Source of the DNA: an uncultured Lacinutrix sp.
GTDB taxonomy: Bacteria > Bacteroidota > Bacteroidia > Flavobacteriales > Flavobacteriaceae
DNA length: 64,000 bases
Direction: 5' to 3'
NCBI RefSeq assembly: GCF_947500325.1
Contig: NZ_CANMRQ010000002.1
Location: 310,001 to 374,000 of the forward strand
A program made the position numbers and the translations under genes. Of this stretch, positions 1-7,745 are shown piece after piece (positions within the stretch are counted from its first letter, which is position 1; each line of letters opens with the position of its first letter). The notes under the pieces are model-generated. The model ran no database searches. It was not told the origin of the DNA and saw nothing but the letters and a program-made list of their open reading frames with translations.

Positions 1-333
1 TTTGAGTGATAGAAATATTTTAGGATAATACTTTTGAAGTTGATATTGTGGAGAAGATTTTTCATTCTTAAGATGCTCCATTACAAAGCGTTTTATATCG
101 TAAATTTCTTCTATTGGGTTCTTTTTTAAGTCACAAATCATATTTATACCAGTAGATATTAATTCGAAAAGTGATAAAGCTGTAGTTTCAACTAATTGTG
201 TTTTATTGTCAAAATGTTTATAAATAGTTTTTTTAGATATCCCCATTTCATTAGCAATATCATCCATTGTAACACTTTTAAAACCTAGTGTTAAAAACAG
301 CTCTGTAGACTTATGTATTATTTTTTCTCTCAT
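1..333 (-). CDS. TetR/AcrR family transcriptional regulator (C-terminus beyond window edge)
   Basis: The reading frame starts at the ATG on the minus strand at 333 and runs off the left edge, giving 111 codons. The first ~50 residues form a TetR N-terminal helix-turn-helix: the protein begins MREKIIHKSTELFLTLGF, followed by the recognition helix ISKKTIYKHFDNKTQLV at about residues 31-47. The ligand-binding C-terminal half is mostly missing because the window ends, not because of a frameshift. A TATATTTG -7 box at 344-351 and a perfect inverted repeat at 356-385 lie just upstream, so autoregulation is likely. TetR regulators in flavobacteria often control TolC/HlyD/RND efflux operons, which would lie outside the window; this last point is inference. 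Confidence 0.9.
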   Translation of the reverse strand, partial: MREKIIHKSTELFLTLGFKSVTMDDIANEMGISKKTIYKHFDNKTQLVETTALSLFELISTGINMICDLKKNPIEEIYDIKRFVMEHLKNEKSSPQYQLQKYYPKIFLSLK

Positions 334-343
334 AATTTGACTG

Positions 344-351
344 CAAATATA
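344..351 (-). promoter_or_regulatory. -7 promoter box of the TetR gene
   Basis: On the minus strand the sequence reads TATATTTG, matching the Bacteroidetes -7 consensus TAnnTTTG. The expected start of transcription is about 338-340, only a few bases ahead of the ATG at 333, so the leader would be almost absent. No clear TTTG is seen 19 bases upstream. Confidence 0.6.
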
Positions 352-355
352 CTGC

Positions 356-385
356 AGGAAACTTTAAAAACATTAAAAGTTTCCT
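356..385. promoter_or_regulatory. Perfect inverted repeat, likely TetR operator
   Basis: AGGAAACTTT (356-365) and its exact reverse complement AAAGTTTCCT (376-385) are separated by 10 bases, so arm centres are 20 bp apart, about two helical turns. It sits directly upstream of the TetR -7 box and upstream of the divergent polyprenyl synthase gene, where bound repressor would block the TetR -33 region. TetR autoregulation through such palindromes is established for the family; the assignment here is inference. Confidence 0.6.
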
Positions 386-447
386 AAGTTTTAATAATTT
401 CTTAACATATGAGATACATTGGGTTTAATTTGTTTAGGTTTTTACAT

Positions 448-455
448 TATTTTTG
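448..455 (+). promoter_or_regulatory. -7 promoter box of polyprenyl synthase; decides its start
   Basis: TATTTTTG matches TAnnTTTG, with a TTTG at 429-432 upstream at a shorter than usual spacing. Transcription from it would start at about 460, at the ATG itself. This makes the upstream in-frame ATG at 409 unlikely and suggests a leaderless or nearly leaderless mRNA. Confidence 0.5.
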
Positions 456-459
456 TGCG

Positions 460-1434
460 ATGCAAACAACTCAAGACTACCAAAAAGCATTTATAACGTA
501 TTTAGAAACATTTTCTAGAGATAGAGAGCCAGAAAACTTATATACTCCTATTAACTATATTTTAAAATTAGGAGGTAAACGCTTACGACCAGTTTTAACA
601 TTGATGTCTGCCGAGATTTTTGATGTAGATTATAAAAAAGCACTTGATGCAGCTTTAAGTATTGAAGTATTTCATAATTTTTCGTTGGTTCACGATGATA
701 TTATGGATGCGGCTCCTTTAAGAAGAGGTAAACAAACGGTTCATGAAAAATGGGATGTAAATACTGGTATTCTTTCTGGAGATGCTATGTTAATTTTAGC
801 ATATCAATTATTTGAAAATTATGACGCAGAGACTTTTGTTGCTTTAGCAAAGTTATTTAGTAAAACAGCTTTAGAAGTGTGCGAAGGACAGCAGTATGAT
901 GTTGATTTTGAAACTCGAGATGATGTTACCATATTAGAGTATTTAAAAATGATTGAATATAAAACAGCAGTTTTGGTTGGAGCAGCAATGAAAATGGGAG
1001 CTATAGTAGCTAAAGCTTCAGAAGAAGATCAAAATAGTATATATGAATTTGGACGCTTATTAGGAATTGCTTTTCAATTACAAGATGATTATTTAGATGC
1101 TTTTGGTGATCCAGAAACCTTTGGAAAACAGGTTGGAGGAGATATTATTGAGAATAAAAAGACATACCTGTATATAAAAGCAATTGAGTTTTTAAATACT
1201 TCTAAGAGCAAACAATTACAACAATTATTTGGTGTTAGTTTAGAAGACAATGAAGAAAAAATTAATACAGTAAAACAATTTTTTGTTGAAAGTGGATCTG
1301 CAGATGCAACAAAAGAAGAAATTGAAAATTATACAAATAAAGCCTTTTCTGTGTTAGATAGTTTGAGTATTTCTAATGAAAAGAAAGCACTTTTAAAACA
1401 ATTTGGGCATATATTAATGACTAGAAAGGTCTAG
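460..1434 (+). CDS. Polyprenyl diphosphate synthase (IspA/IspB family)
   Basis: A 324-residue trans-isoprenyl diphosphate synthase that condenses isopentenyl diphosphate onto an allylic primer to make precursors of menaquinone or other isoprenoids. Both aspartate-rich motifs are present: DDIMD at D79-D83 with the downstream RRGK, and DDYLD at D209-D213. GGKRLRP near residues 38-44 is the usual isopentenyl diphosphate-binding segment. An aromatic residue (F74) five positions before the first DDxxD often restricts chain length, so geranylgeranyl rather than octaprenyl product is possible, but this is not decisive. The ATG at 460 is preferred over 409 because the longer N-terminus has no family counterpart and a promoter box lies inside it. 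It is divergent from the TetR gene and shares its intergenic region. Confidence 0.93.
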   Translation: MQTTQDYQKAFITYLETFSRDREPENLYTPINYILKLGGKRLRPVLTLMSAEIFDVDYKKALDAALSIEVFHNFSLVHDDIMDAAPLRRGKQTVHEKWDVNTGILSGDAMLILAYQLFENYDAETFVALAKLFSKTALEVCEGQQYDVDFETRDDVTILEYLKMIEYKTAVLVGAAMKMGAIVAKASEEDQNSIYEFGRLLGIAFQLQDDYLDAFGDPETFGKQVGGDIIENKKTYLYIKAIEFLNTSKSKQLQQLFGVSLEDNEEKINTVKQFFVESGSADATKEEIENYTNKAFSVLDSLSISNEKKALLKQFGHILMTRKV

Positions 1435-1466
1435 ATTTGTAAATCTTATACAGGTAGACCTATTTT

Positions 1467-1820
1467 ATGAAATTGCCACCAACTTTTGAAGATTTAATAC
1501 TAGAAGCAAATCAATTAGATTTATATAAAAAACTTATAAATCAATTAAATAAAGATTTTTTATACGCTAATATCGATTTAGATTTTAACGAAGAAATATT
1601 GCCTTCTAGTTTAAAGTTGTTGTTGCACGAAACGGTATATAAATTAATTCAAGAAAAGTTTATGGAATACCTTAATCTATTATATATAATAGATGTTCCT
1701 GAGGAAGCTATAAAGAAATTAAACGGTGACGATACAATTGAACTAGCAGCAGAAGTTTCGTTTTTAATTTTAAAACGTGAGTGGCAAAAAGTTTGGTTTC
1801 GAAATAAATATTCTTCTTAA
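1467..1820 (+). CDS. Conserved hypothetical protein, 117 aa
   Basis: I do not recognise a domain. The product is small, predicted soluble and helix-rich, with many Leu, Ile, Lys and Glu residues, no signal peptide and no cysteine. It begins MKLPPTFEDLILEANQLDLYK and ends in a basic WQKVWFRNKYSS tail. It lies 32 bases after the polyprenyl synthase gene on the same strand, so co-transcription is likely. Its last 4 bases overlap the tail of the convergent gene at 1817-2356. A cytoplasmic role is probable; function is unknown. Confidence 0.7.
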   Translation: MKLPPTFEDLILEANQLDLYKKLINQLNKDFLYANIDLDFNEEILPSSLKLLLHETVYKLIQEKFMEYLNLLYIIDVPEEAIKKLNGDDTIELAAEVSFLILKREWQKVWFRNKYSS

Positions 1821-2356
1821 AAATAAACTCTAACAAAAGGCGCCCAAGCATTTGCATAAATACTTCTGTTATCATCAAAAAGTACATCATATCTTACGCC
1901 TAAAGTAATATTCCGTGTTCTATAGCCAGCACCAATAAAAAGCGCTGGAGACCAATAGCTATCATCAAGCAGTAAAGGGCTGTCAAAATTTCTACTAACA
2001 TTGTTTTGTTCAAACTCAGCAGATAGTTGTATGTCTCTTATAGGGTTTACTAAACCAATTAAACTTCCGCCTATAATAGTTGATTTCACTAAGTTTTTTT
2101 GTCTAAAATAAGTGCCATTTAGTCCAATACCTAAAGCAACGGTCTCATTAAATTGATAAATAGCGCTTGGAGCCAAAGTAGCACTAAAAACATTACTACC
2201 AGTACTTAAACCAATACCGCCACCAAAGCGCACTTTCTTCCAAAACTCACTTTTTTGTTTAGGTTGATTATCTTGTGCAAATACAGTGTTTGTAGTAAAT
2301 ACAATAAGAAATAACATAACGAAAGACTTAATGTAAGATGCGGTGCTAATGGCCAT
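1817..2356 (-). CDS. Secreted outer-membrane beta-barrel-like protein of unknown function
   Basis: A product of about 179 residues with an N-terminal signal peptide (hydrophobic stretch FVMLFLIVF, predicted cleavage after TVFAQ). The rest alternates aromatic and polar residues (GGIGLSTGS, APSAIYQF, GIGLNGTYF, GAGYRTRN) and ends in FVRVYF, the terminal-Phe signature of small outer-membrane barrels. The ATG at 2356 was chosen because it places the signal peptide at the start; an upstream ATG at 2404 would add 16 hydrophobic residues without purpose. Next to sucA, related proteins are sometimes labelled alpha-ketoglutarate decarboxylase in databases; nothing in this sequence supports that enzymatic name. 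Confidence 0.75.
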   Translation of the reverse strand: MAISTASYIKSFVMLFLIVFTTNTVFAQDNQPKQKSEFWKKVRFGGGIGLSTGSNVFSATLAPSAIYQFNETVALGIGLNGTYFRQKNLVKSTIIGGSLIGLVNPIRDIQLSAEFEQNNVSRNFDSPLLLDDSYWSPALFIGAGYRTRNITLGVRYDVLFDDNRSIYANAWAPFVRVYF

Positions 2357-2425
2357 AATTATAAAAATTAAAAGTTTAGTGAGATATAAATATACTAAAA
2401 GCATCTCTATATTTTGTAAATGTTG

Positions 2426-2433
2426 TATTTTTG
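2426..2433 (+). promoter_or_regulatory. -7 promoter box upstream of sucA
   Basis: TATTTTTG matches TAnnTTTG and lies 39 bases ahead of the sucA ATG. I see no TTTG at the ideal 19-base spacing, so the -33 element is uncertain. Confidence 0.45.
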
Positions 2434-2472
2434 ATAAAATTTTGTTGAAGCGATAACAGCTTAAAGATTATA

Positions 2473-5229
2473 ATGGATAAATACTCCTTTTTAAACGCAG
2501 CACACACAGCATACTTTGCTGATTTATACGAACAATACCAAGTAAATCCTGATTCTGTAGAACCAAGTTGGAGAGCCTTTTTTCAAGGTTACGATTTTGG
2601 TAGTGAAAACTATGGAATGGAAGGAGATATTATAGATGGTGTTTCTACTCAGATTCCAGAACATGTTCAGAAAGAGTTTCAAGTCGTAAAATTAATAGAT
2701 GGTTATCGTAATCGCGGACATTTATTTACTAAAACTAATCCAGTTAGAGCGCGTAGAAAATATGCGCCAACATTAGAGATTGAAAATTTTGGCTTGACAG
2801 CTCAAGATTTAAATACTGTTTTTAACGCTGGAGAAATTCTTGGTTTAGGGCCACAAACATTACAACAAATAGTTGATCATTTAGAAAGTATTTATTGTGA
2901 TTCTATTGGTGTAGAGTATATGTATATTCGTAAGCCTGAAGAAATTCAATGGATTCAAAATAAGCTGAATATTAATGATAATCAGCCTAAATTTTCTGCA
3001 GAACAGAAAAAACACATACTTAGAAAACTTAACGAAGCCGTTTCTTTTGAAAACTTTTTACATACTAAATACGTTGGGCAAAAACGTTTTTCTTTAGAAG
3101 GAGGAGAATCTCTTATTCCAGGTTTGGATGCTATTATTGAAAATGCTGCAGAAATGGGAGTGCAAGAATTTGTTATGGGGATGGCACATCGTGGTCGTTT
3201 AAGTACCTTAACTAATATTTTTGGAAAATCTGCAAAAGATATCTTTAGCGAATTTGATGGTAAAGATTATGCCGAAGAAGTTTTTGATGGAGATGTTAAA
3301 TATCATTTAGGTTGGACCAGTGACCGTAAAACAGATTCAGGAAAGCAAATAAACTTAAGTATAGCTCCTAATCCTTCGCATTTAGAAACAGTTGGAGCAG
3401 TAGTTGAAGGTATTGTAAGAGCTAAACAAGACAAATTTTATAAAGATGATTTTAGTAAGGTATTGCCAATTGTAGTTCATGGTGATGCGGCTATTGCAGG
3501 TCAGGGTTTAGTATATGAAGTTGTGCAAATGGCACAATTAGATGGTTACAAAACAAACGGAACTATCCATATTGTAGTTAATAATCAAATAGGGTTTACA
3601 ACGAATTATTTAGATGCGCGTTCAAGTACATATTGTACAGATGTTGGTAAAGTTACATTGTCACCAGTATTACACGTTAATGCAGACGATGCCGAAGCAG
3701 TTGTGCATGCTATGTTGTTTGCATTAGATTTTAGAATGCAATTTAAACGAGATGTATTTATAGATTTATTAGGGTATAGAAAATATGGTCATAACGAAGG
3801 AGATGAGCCTCGTTTTACACAACCAAAATTATATAAAGCAATTGCTAAACATCAAAACCCAAGAAATATTTATGCTGAAAAACTAATTAGCCAAGGTATT
3901 ATTGATAATGGGTTTGTTAAACAATTAGAAGTAGAGTATAAATCAAAATTAGAAGAGAAGTTAGAAGATTCTCGTAAAGAAGATAAAACAGTCATTACTG
4001 CATTTATGCAAGATGCGTGGAAAGATTTTACGCGTGTTGATGAAACAGAAATGATGAAGCCTGTAGATACAACCACAACAACTAAGAAGTTGAAGGATAT
4101 TACAAAAGTGCTATCTAATCTTCCAAAAGACAAAAAGTTTATACGTAAAATTGAACGCTTAATTCAAGGCCGTCAAACAATGTTTGATAATGATCAATTG
4201 GACTGGGCAATGGGTGAACATTTGGCTTATGGTGTTTTACTAGATGAAGGTTATCATGTTAGAATATCTGGACAAGATGTAGAAAGAGGAACATTTTCAC
4301 ATCGTCATGCAGTTGTAAAAGTAGAAGATAGCGAAGAAGAAATTATTTTGCATAACAATATTAGTGACAAGCAAGGTGATTTTTATATATATAATTCATT
4401 ACTGTCAGAATATGGTGTAGTAGGTTTTGACTATGGTTATGCTATGGCTAGTCCAAAAACATTAGTTATATGGGAAGCACAATTTGGTGATTTTAGTAAT
4501 GGAGCACAAATAATGTTAGACCAATATATTTCTTCAGGAGAAGATAAGTGGAAAACCCAAAATGGTTTAGTAATGTTGTTGCCTCATGGATATGAAGGGC
4601 AAGGAGCAGAGCATTCTTCAGCAAGAATGGAACGTTATTTACAGTTATGTGCAAAAGACAATATGTATGTAGCAGATTGTACAACACCTGCTAATTTATT
4701 TCACTTGTTAAGACGACAAATGAAATCTAATTTTAGAAAACCATTAATTGTTTTTACACCAAAAAGTCTATTACGTCACCCTAAAGCTGTCTCAAAAGTG
4801 GATGAGTTAGCTAATGGAAGTTTTCAAATGGTAATTGATGATGAAGTAAATAAAATAGATGAAATAAAAACATTAGTATTTGTTACTGGAAAGTTCTATT
4901 ATGATTTAGATGAGGCTAGAGAAAATTTAAAACGTGAAGATGTTGCAATAGTTAGAGTGGAACAATTATTTCCATTACCAGTTGAAGAGATAAGAAAAAT
5001 ACTTAAGAAATATAAGCATGTAGAAGATACGGTTTGGGCACAAGAAGAACCAAGAAACATGGGTGCTTATAGTCATATGTTAATGCATTTAGAAGAAGCT
5101 AAACTCTTTAGAGCAGCAAGTAGACGCGCATATGGAGCACCAGCTGCTGGTAGTAGTACACGTTCTAAAAAACGTCACCAAGAAGTAATTGATTTTGTAT
5201 TTGATAAAACAAAAAATAATCAGAGATAA
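2473..5229 (+). CDS. sucA: 2-oxoglutarate dehydrogenase E1 component
   Basis: A thiamine-diphosphate-dependent decarboxylase of 918 residues, the full family length, catalysing the first step of the 2-oxoglutarate dehydrogenase complex in the TCA cycle. The N-terminus MDKYSFLNAAHTAYFADLY is the usual E2-binding segment. The active-site stretch HGDAAIAGQG starts at H336, and IHIVVNNQIGFTT contains the cofactor-binding NNQIG at N370-G374. The C-terminal transketolase-like part has HGYEGQGAEHSSARMERY, FTPKSLLRHPKA and QEEPRNMGAYSH. It heads an operon with a small secreted protein (19 bases downstream) and the E2 gene; the E3 subunit is not in the window. Confidence 0.98.
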   Translation: MDKYSFLNAAHTAYFADLYEQYQVNPDSVEPSWRAFFQGYDFGSENYGMEGDIIDGVSTQIPEHVQKEFQVVKLIDGYRNRGHLFTKTNPVRARRKYAPTLEIENFGLTAQDLNTVFNAGEILGLGPQTLQQIVDHLESIYCDSIGVEYMYIRKPEEIQWIQNKLNINDNQPKFSAEQKKHILRKLNEAVSFENFLHTKYVGQKRFSLEGGESLIPGLDAIIENAAEMGVQEFVMGMAHRGRLSTLTNIFGKSAKDIFSEFDGKDYAEEVFDGDVKYHLGWTSDRKTDSGKQINLSIAPNPSHLETVGAVVEGIVRAKQDKFYKDDFSKVLPIVVHGDAAIAGQGLVYEVVQMAQLDGYKTNGTIHIVVNNQIGFTTNYLDARSSTYCTDVGKVTLSPVLHVNADDAEAVVHAMLFALDFRMQFKRDVFIDLLGYRKYGHNEGDEPRFTQPKLYKAIAKHQNPRNIYAEKLISQGIIDNGFVKQLEVEYKSKLEEKLEDSRKEDKTVITAFMQDAWKDFTRVDETEMMKPVDTTTTTKKLKDITKVLSNLPKDKKFIRKIERLIQGRQTMFDNDQLDWAMGEHLAYGVLLDEGYHVRISGQDVERGTFSHRHAVVKVEDSEEEIILHNNISDKQGDFYIYNSLLSEYGVVGFDYGYAMASPKTLVIWEAQFGDFSNGAQIMLDQYISSGEDKWKTQNGLVMLLPHGYEGQGAEHSSARMERYLQLCAKDNMYVADCTTPANLFHLLRRQMKSNFRKPLIVFTPKSLLRHPKAVSKVDELANGSFQMVIDDEVNKIDEIKTLVFVTGKFYYDLDEARENLKREDVAIVRVEQLFPLPVEEIRKILKKYKHVEDTVWAQEEPRNMGAYSHMLMHLEEAKLFRAASRRAYGAPAAGSSTRSKKRHQEVIDFVFDKTKNNQR

Positions 5230-5248
5230 CCCATAAAAAAAGAAAAAG

Positions 5249-5620
5249 ATGAAAAGAATAGTATTAATTATTGCATTTTTAAGTATTGGAGTAACATTTG
5301 CTCAAAATGCTAAAGTAGAATCGAAAGTTATTTCAAAATTTCAAAAAGCGTATAATGATTCAAATTATAAAGGCATATACGCAATGTATTCAGAAAACAA
5401 ACAAGAAACATTTTCTTTAGAAGATACCAAAGCGTTTTTTGAAAGAGTTCATGCTGCTAAAGGAGATATTACATCATTAACTTTAGTTAGAAATCAAAAA
5501 GAGTATACTGTATATAAAGCAGTATTTACTAAGACAGTTGGTGAAGTTGTTATTAAATTAAATAATAAAGGCAAAGCCGATATATTAAGTACAAGAAATA
5601 CCGAAGCGGTAAAACAATAA
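5249..5620 (+). CDS. Small secreted protein between sucA and sucB (DUF3887-like)
   Basis: A 123-residue protein with a clear signal peptide (MKRIVLIIAFLSIGVTFAQ, cleavage after Q19). The mature part (SKFQKAYNDSNYKGIYAMYS...) resembles the DUF3887 or NTF2-like fold, with a helix bearing NDSNYKGIYAMYSEN and several predicted beta-strands. It lies 19 bases after sucA and 26 bases before sucB, so it is embedded in the operon of a cytoplasmic complex although its product is exported. Function unknown. Confidence 0.8.
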   Translation: MKRIVLIIAFLSIGVTFAQNAKVESKVISKFQKAYNDSNYKGIYAMYSENKQETFSLEDTKAFFERVHAAKGDITSLTLVRNQKEYTVYKAVFTKTVGEVVIKLNNKGKADILSTRNTEAVKQ

Positions 5621-5646
5621 ACAAACAGAAATAAAATTATAGTACA

Positions 5647-6858
5647 ATGATTTTAGAAATGAAAGTACCTTCGCCTGGCGAATCTATCACAGAAGTTGAA
5701 ATAGCGGAATGGTTAGTTCAAGATGGTGATTATGTTGAAAAAGATCAAACAATTGCTGAGGTAGATAGTGATAAAGCAACACTTGAATTACCAGCTGAAG
5801 CTAGTGGAGTAATTACTTTAAAAGCAGAAGACGGTGATGCTGTAGCTGTTGGAGAAGTTGTTTGTTTAATTGATACTAGTGCAGCAAAACCTGAAGGGGA
5901 AACATCTTCTAAACAAGAAGACAAAGCCGAAACATCAAAAGTAGAAGCTCCAAAACCAGCTAAAACAGAAACTAAAACATATGCTACTGGTACAGCTAGT
6001 CCAGCTGCTAAAAAGATTTTAGCTGAAAAAGGAATGGATGCTAATACTGTTTCTGGAACAGGAGTTGGTGGACGTGTAACTAAAGAAGATGCTGTTAATG
6101 CTGTGCCTTCTATGGGAACACCAACTGGTGGAAATCGTGGAACTTCACGTAGTAAAATGTCAATGTTACGTCGTAAAGTTGCAGAGCGTTTAGTTGAAGC
6201 TAAAAATACTACGGCAATGTTAACAACATTCAATGAAGTAGATATGTCTCCAATATTTGCTTTAAGAAAAGAGTATAAAGAAACTTTTAAAGCTAAACAT
6301 GGCGTAAGTTTAGGGTTTATGTCGTTTTTTAGTTTAGCTGTAGTAAGAGCATTAAAAATGTATCCTGCAGTTAACTCTATGATTGATGGAAAAGAAATGT
6401 TGTCTTACGATTTTGTAGATATAAGCATAGCAGTTTCAGGACCAAAAGGATTAATGGTTCCAGTTATTAGAAATGCTGAAAATTTATCTTTTAGAGGTGT
6501 TGAATCTGAAGTAAAACGTTTAGCTATCAGAGCTCGTGATGGAAAGATTACTGTAGATGAAATGACTGGAGGAACATTTACTATATCTAATGGAGGTGTT
6601 TTTGGTTCTATGTTATCTACTCCAATTATTAATCCGCCACAAAGTGGTATTTTAGGAATGCACAATATTGTAGAGCGTCCTGTAGCTATTGATGGTAAAG
6701 TTGAAATTCGTCCAATTATGTTCGTTGCTTTATCTTACGATCATAGAATTATTGACGGAAAAGAAAGTGTTGGTTTTTTAGTTGCTGTGAAAGAGGCTTT
6801 AGAAAACCCTATAGAATTATTAATGAATAATGATGTGAAGAAAGCATTAGAGCTATAA
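5647..6858 (+). CDS. sucB: Dihydrolipoyllysine-residue succinyltransferase, 2-oxoglutarate dehydrogenase E2
   Basis: The 403-residue E2 core of the 2-oxoglutarate dehydrogenase complex. It transfers the succinyl group from lipoamide to CoA. Residues 1-75 are a single lipoyl domain with the modified lysine K43 in [10 protein letters not shown] charged Lys/Glu/Ala linker follows (about 78-115), then a peripheral subunit-binding domain ([17 protein letters not shown]... [11 protein letters not shown], about 118-150). The catalytic domain ends with SYDHRIIDG, holding catalytic H366 and D370. Last gene of the sucA operon, followed by a strong terminator. Confidence 0.97.
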   Translation: MILEMKVPSPGESITEVEIAEWLVQDGDYVEKDQTIAEVDSDKATLELPAEASGVITLKAEDGDAVAVGEVVCLIDTSAAKPEGETSSKQEDKAETSKVEAPKPAKTETKTYATGTASPAAKKILAEKGMDANTVSGTGVGGRVTKEDAVNAVPSMGTPTGGNRGTSRSKMSMLRRKVAERLVEAKNTTAMLTTFNEVDMSPIFALRKEYKETFKAKHGVSLGFMSFFSLAVVRALKMYPAVNSMIDGKEMLSYDFVDISIAVSGPKGLMVPVIRNAENLSFRGVESEVKRLAIRARDGKITVDEMTGGTFTISNGGVFGSMLSTPIINPPQSGILGMHNIVERPVAIDGKVEIRPIMFVALSYDHRIIDGKESVGFLVAVKEALENPIELLMNNDVKKALEL

Positions 6859-6880
6859 TAATTATTATTTAAGACATAAA

Positions 6881-6915
6881 AAAAGCGCAACTGTAAAAAG
6901 TTGCGCTTTTTATTT
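6881..6915 (+). terminator. Rho-independent terminator of the sucA-sucB operon
   Basis: AAAAGCGCAACT (6881-6892) pairs perfectly with AGTTGCGCTTTT (6899-6910) around a 6-base loop, followed by a T-rich run. It lies about 20 bases after the sucB stop codon. Confidence 0.9.
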
Positions 6916-6939
6916 TCAATAAAAGATGTAACTAACTAA

Positions 6940-7059
6940 CTAAAAAAATGTTACAACTATATTTATTGATATAACTATGATTGCGAAAACAACGATTCCT
7001 ATAATAAAGGTTCTATCTCTGCTTTCTGTTTCTTCCATTGGGTTTATTTTAAAATCCAT
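6940..7059 (-). CDS. Possible small single-pass membrane protein, 39 aa
   Basis: A short minus-strand frame starting MDFKINPMEETESRDRTF, followed by a strongly hydrophobic segment (IIGIVVFAIIVISINIVV) that would make one membrane helix, and ending TFF. A charged cytosolic head plus a single helix looks like a real micropeptide, and the frame closes cleanly with TAG. There is no convincing ribosome-binding site or promoter, and a bidirectional hairpin lies just upstream at 7091-7113. Function is unknown; it could be chance. Confidence 0.4.
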   Translation of the reverse strand: MDFKINPMEETESRDRTFIIGIVVFAIIVISINIVVTFF

Positions 7060-7090
7060 AAGACTCTCATTTTTTAATTGGTAATAAAAA

Positions 7091-7212
7091 CTCTGCATCC
7101 TAGTGATGCAGAGTCTTTTTTAAATAATTCTCCCTAAGAACTAATTAATAGCATTATAAAGGTAACTAGTAAGACTCTAAAAAAAAATACGTAGAACTAC
7201 GTATTTTTTTTT
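7091..7212. repeat. Hairpin module copy 1
   Basis: Starts with a hairpin (CTCTGCATC 7091-7099 / GATGCAGAG 7105-7113, followed by a T run), continues through ATTAATAGCATTATAAAG (7144-7161), and ends in a perfect palindrome TACGTAG-AA-CTACGTA (7188-7203) flanked by nine A and nine T. The same order of parts recurs at 7491-7608. The hairpins could act as bidirectional terminators, as RNA structures or as a regulator binding site. Confidence 0.65.
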
Positions 7213-7490
7213 GAAGGAAAAAACCTCAAAAATTACTGTTAAGTATTGATTTTAAAGGATTTTTTAAAATTTGGGGTAAAATTGATAAAAAAAAATAAGA
7301 TTAGTTTTTTTAGTAGAAAACGCAGATTTGGAGGTGTAAGCTTTTATTTTTTGTTAAAATAGATTTGTATATAAGACTTATTCGAGGTTGTTTTGATATG
7401 GTTTCAAGTAAAAAAAATTATAATAAACAATAATGTTTTTTTATATGTAAAAAAGATAAGTAAAAGAAAAGGTCTGTCGTAAAAAAAGAG

Positions 7491-7608
7491 AAGCTCTACA
7501 TATAATATGTAGAGCTTATAAATTCTCTTAAATATAGATTGATTAATAGCAATATAAAGATAGAATGAAAAAAGCATAAAAAAAATACGTAGAACTACGT
7601 ATTTTTTT
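7491..7608. repeat. Hairpin module copy 2
   Basis: The hairpin AAGCTCTACAT (7491-7501) / ATGTAGAGCTT (7507-7517) has different arms from copy 1. The spacer motif ATTAATAGCAATATAAAG (7542-7559) differs from copy 1 by one base in 18. The terminal palindrome TACGTAG-AA-CTACGTA (7586-7601) is identical and again framed by A and T runs. Read on the minus strand, the first hairpin is followed by CTCTTTTTTT, so it could end transcription of the response-regulator operon. Confidence 0.65.
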
Positions 7609-7745
7609 CATTTTTCATTTTTATTAAATAAACTTGTTAAGTGCTGTTTTTACTGTTGTTTTCCTCTAATTTTGTGTAATTCAGTTGTTTTTCAGACAAA
7701 AACGTAAATTGACAAAAACGCTAAAATCTATAATTCTAACATTTT

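Larger units (their letters stand above)
6860..7745. other. Gene-poor interval of about 0.9 kb with hairpins
   Basis: Between sucB and the response-regulator gene I find only the sucB terminator, one possible 39-residue membrane micropeptide and two copies of a hairpin module (7091-7212 and 7491-7608). The rest is A/T-rich with no convincing coding frame. A TAGATTTG -7-like box on the plus strand at 7360-7367 could start a short transcript running through the second module. Confidence 0.6.

Noticed and set aside
409-459. Upstream in-frame ATG extending the polyprenyl synthase by 17 residues
   Set aside because: The extra residues have no family counterpart and a -7 box lies within them at 448-455.
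1817-2356. Alpha-ketoglutarate decarboxylase name for the protein next to sucA
   Set aside because: The sequence is a small exported barrel-like protein without thiamine-diphosphate or catalytic motifs.
5745-6233. Long reading frame on the minus strand inside sucB
   Set aside because: Composition shows it is the mirror of the E2 lipoyl and linker codons; no start signal and no recognisable domain.
6926-6942. AACT tandem repeats after the sucB terminator
   Set aside because: Only about three short units; part of the possible micropeptide 3' end, no sign of a meaningful repeat.
7188-7601. Two identical palindromes as a CRISPR array
   Set aside because: Only two copies about 400 bases apart, self-complementary and A/T-flanked, no spacers of uniform length and no cas genes.
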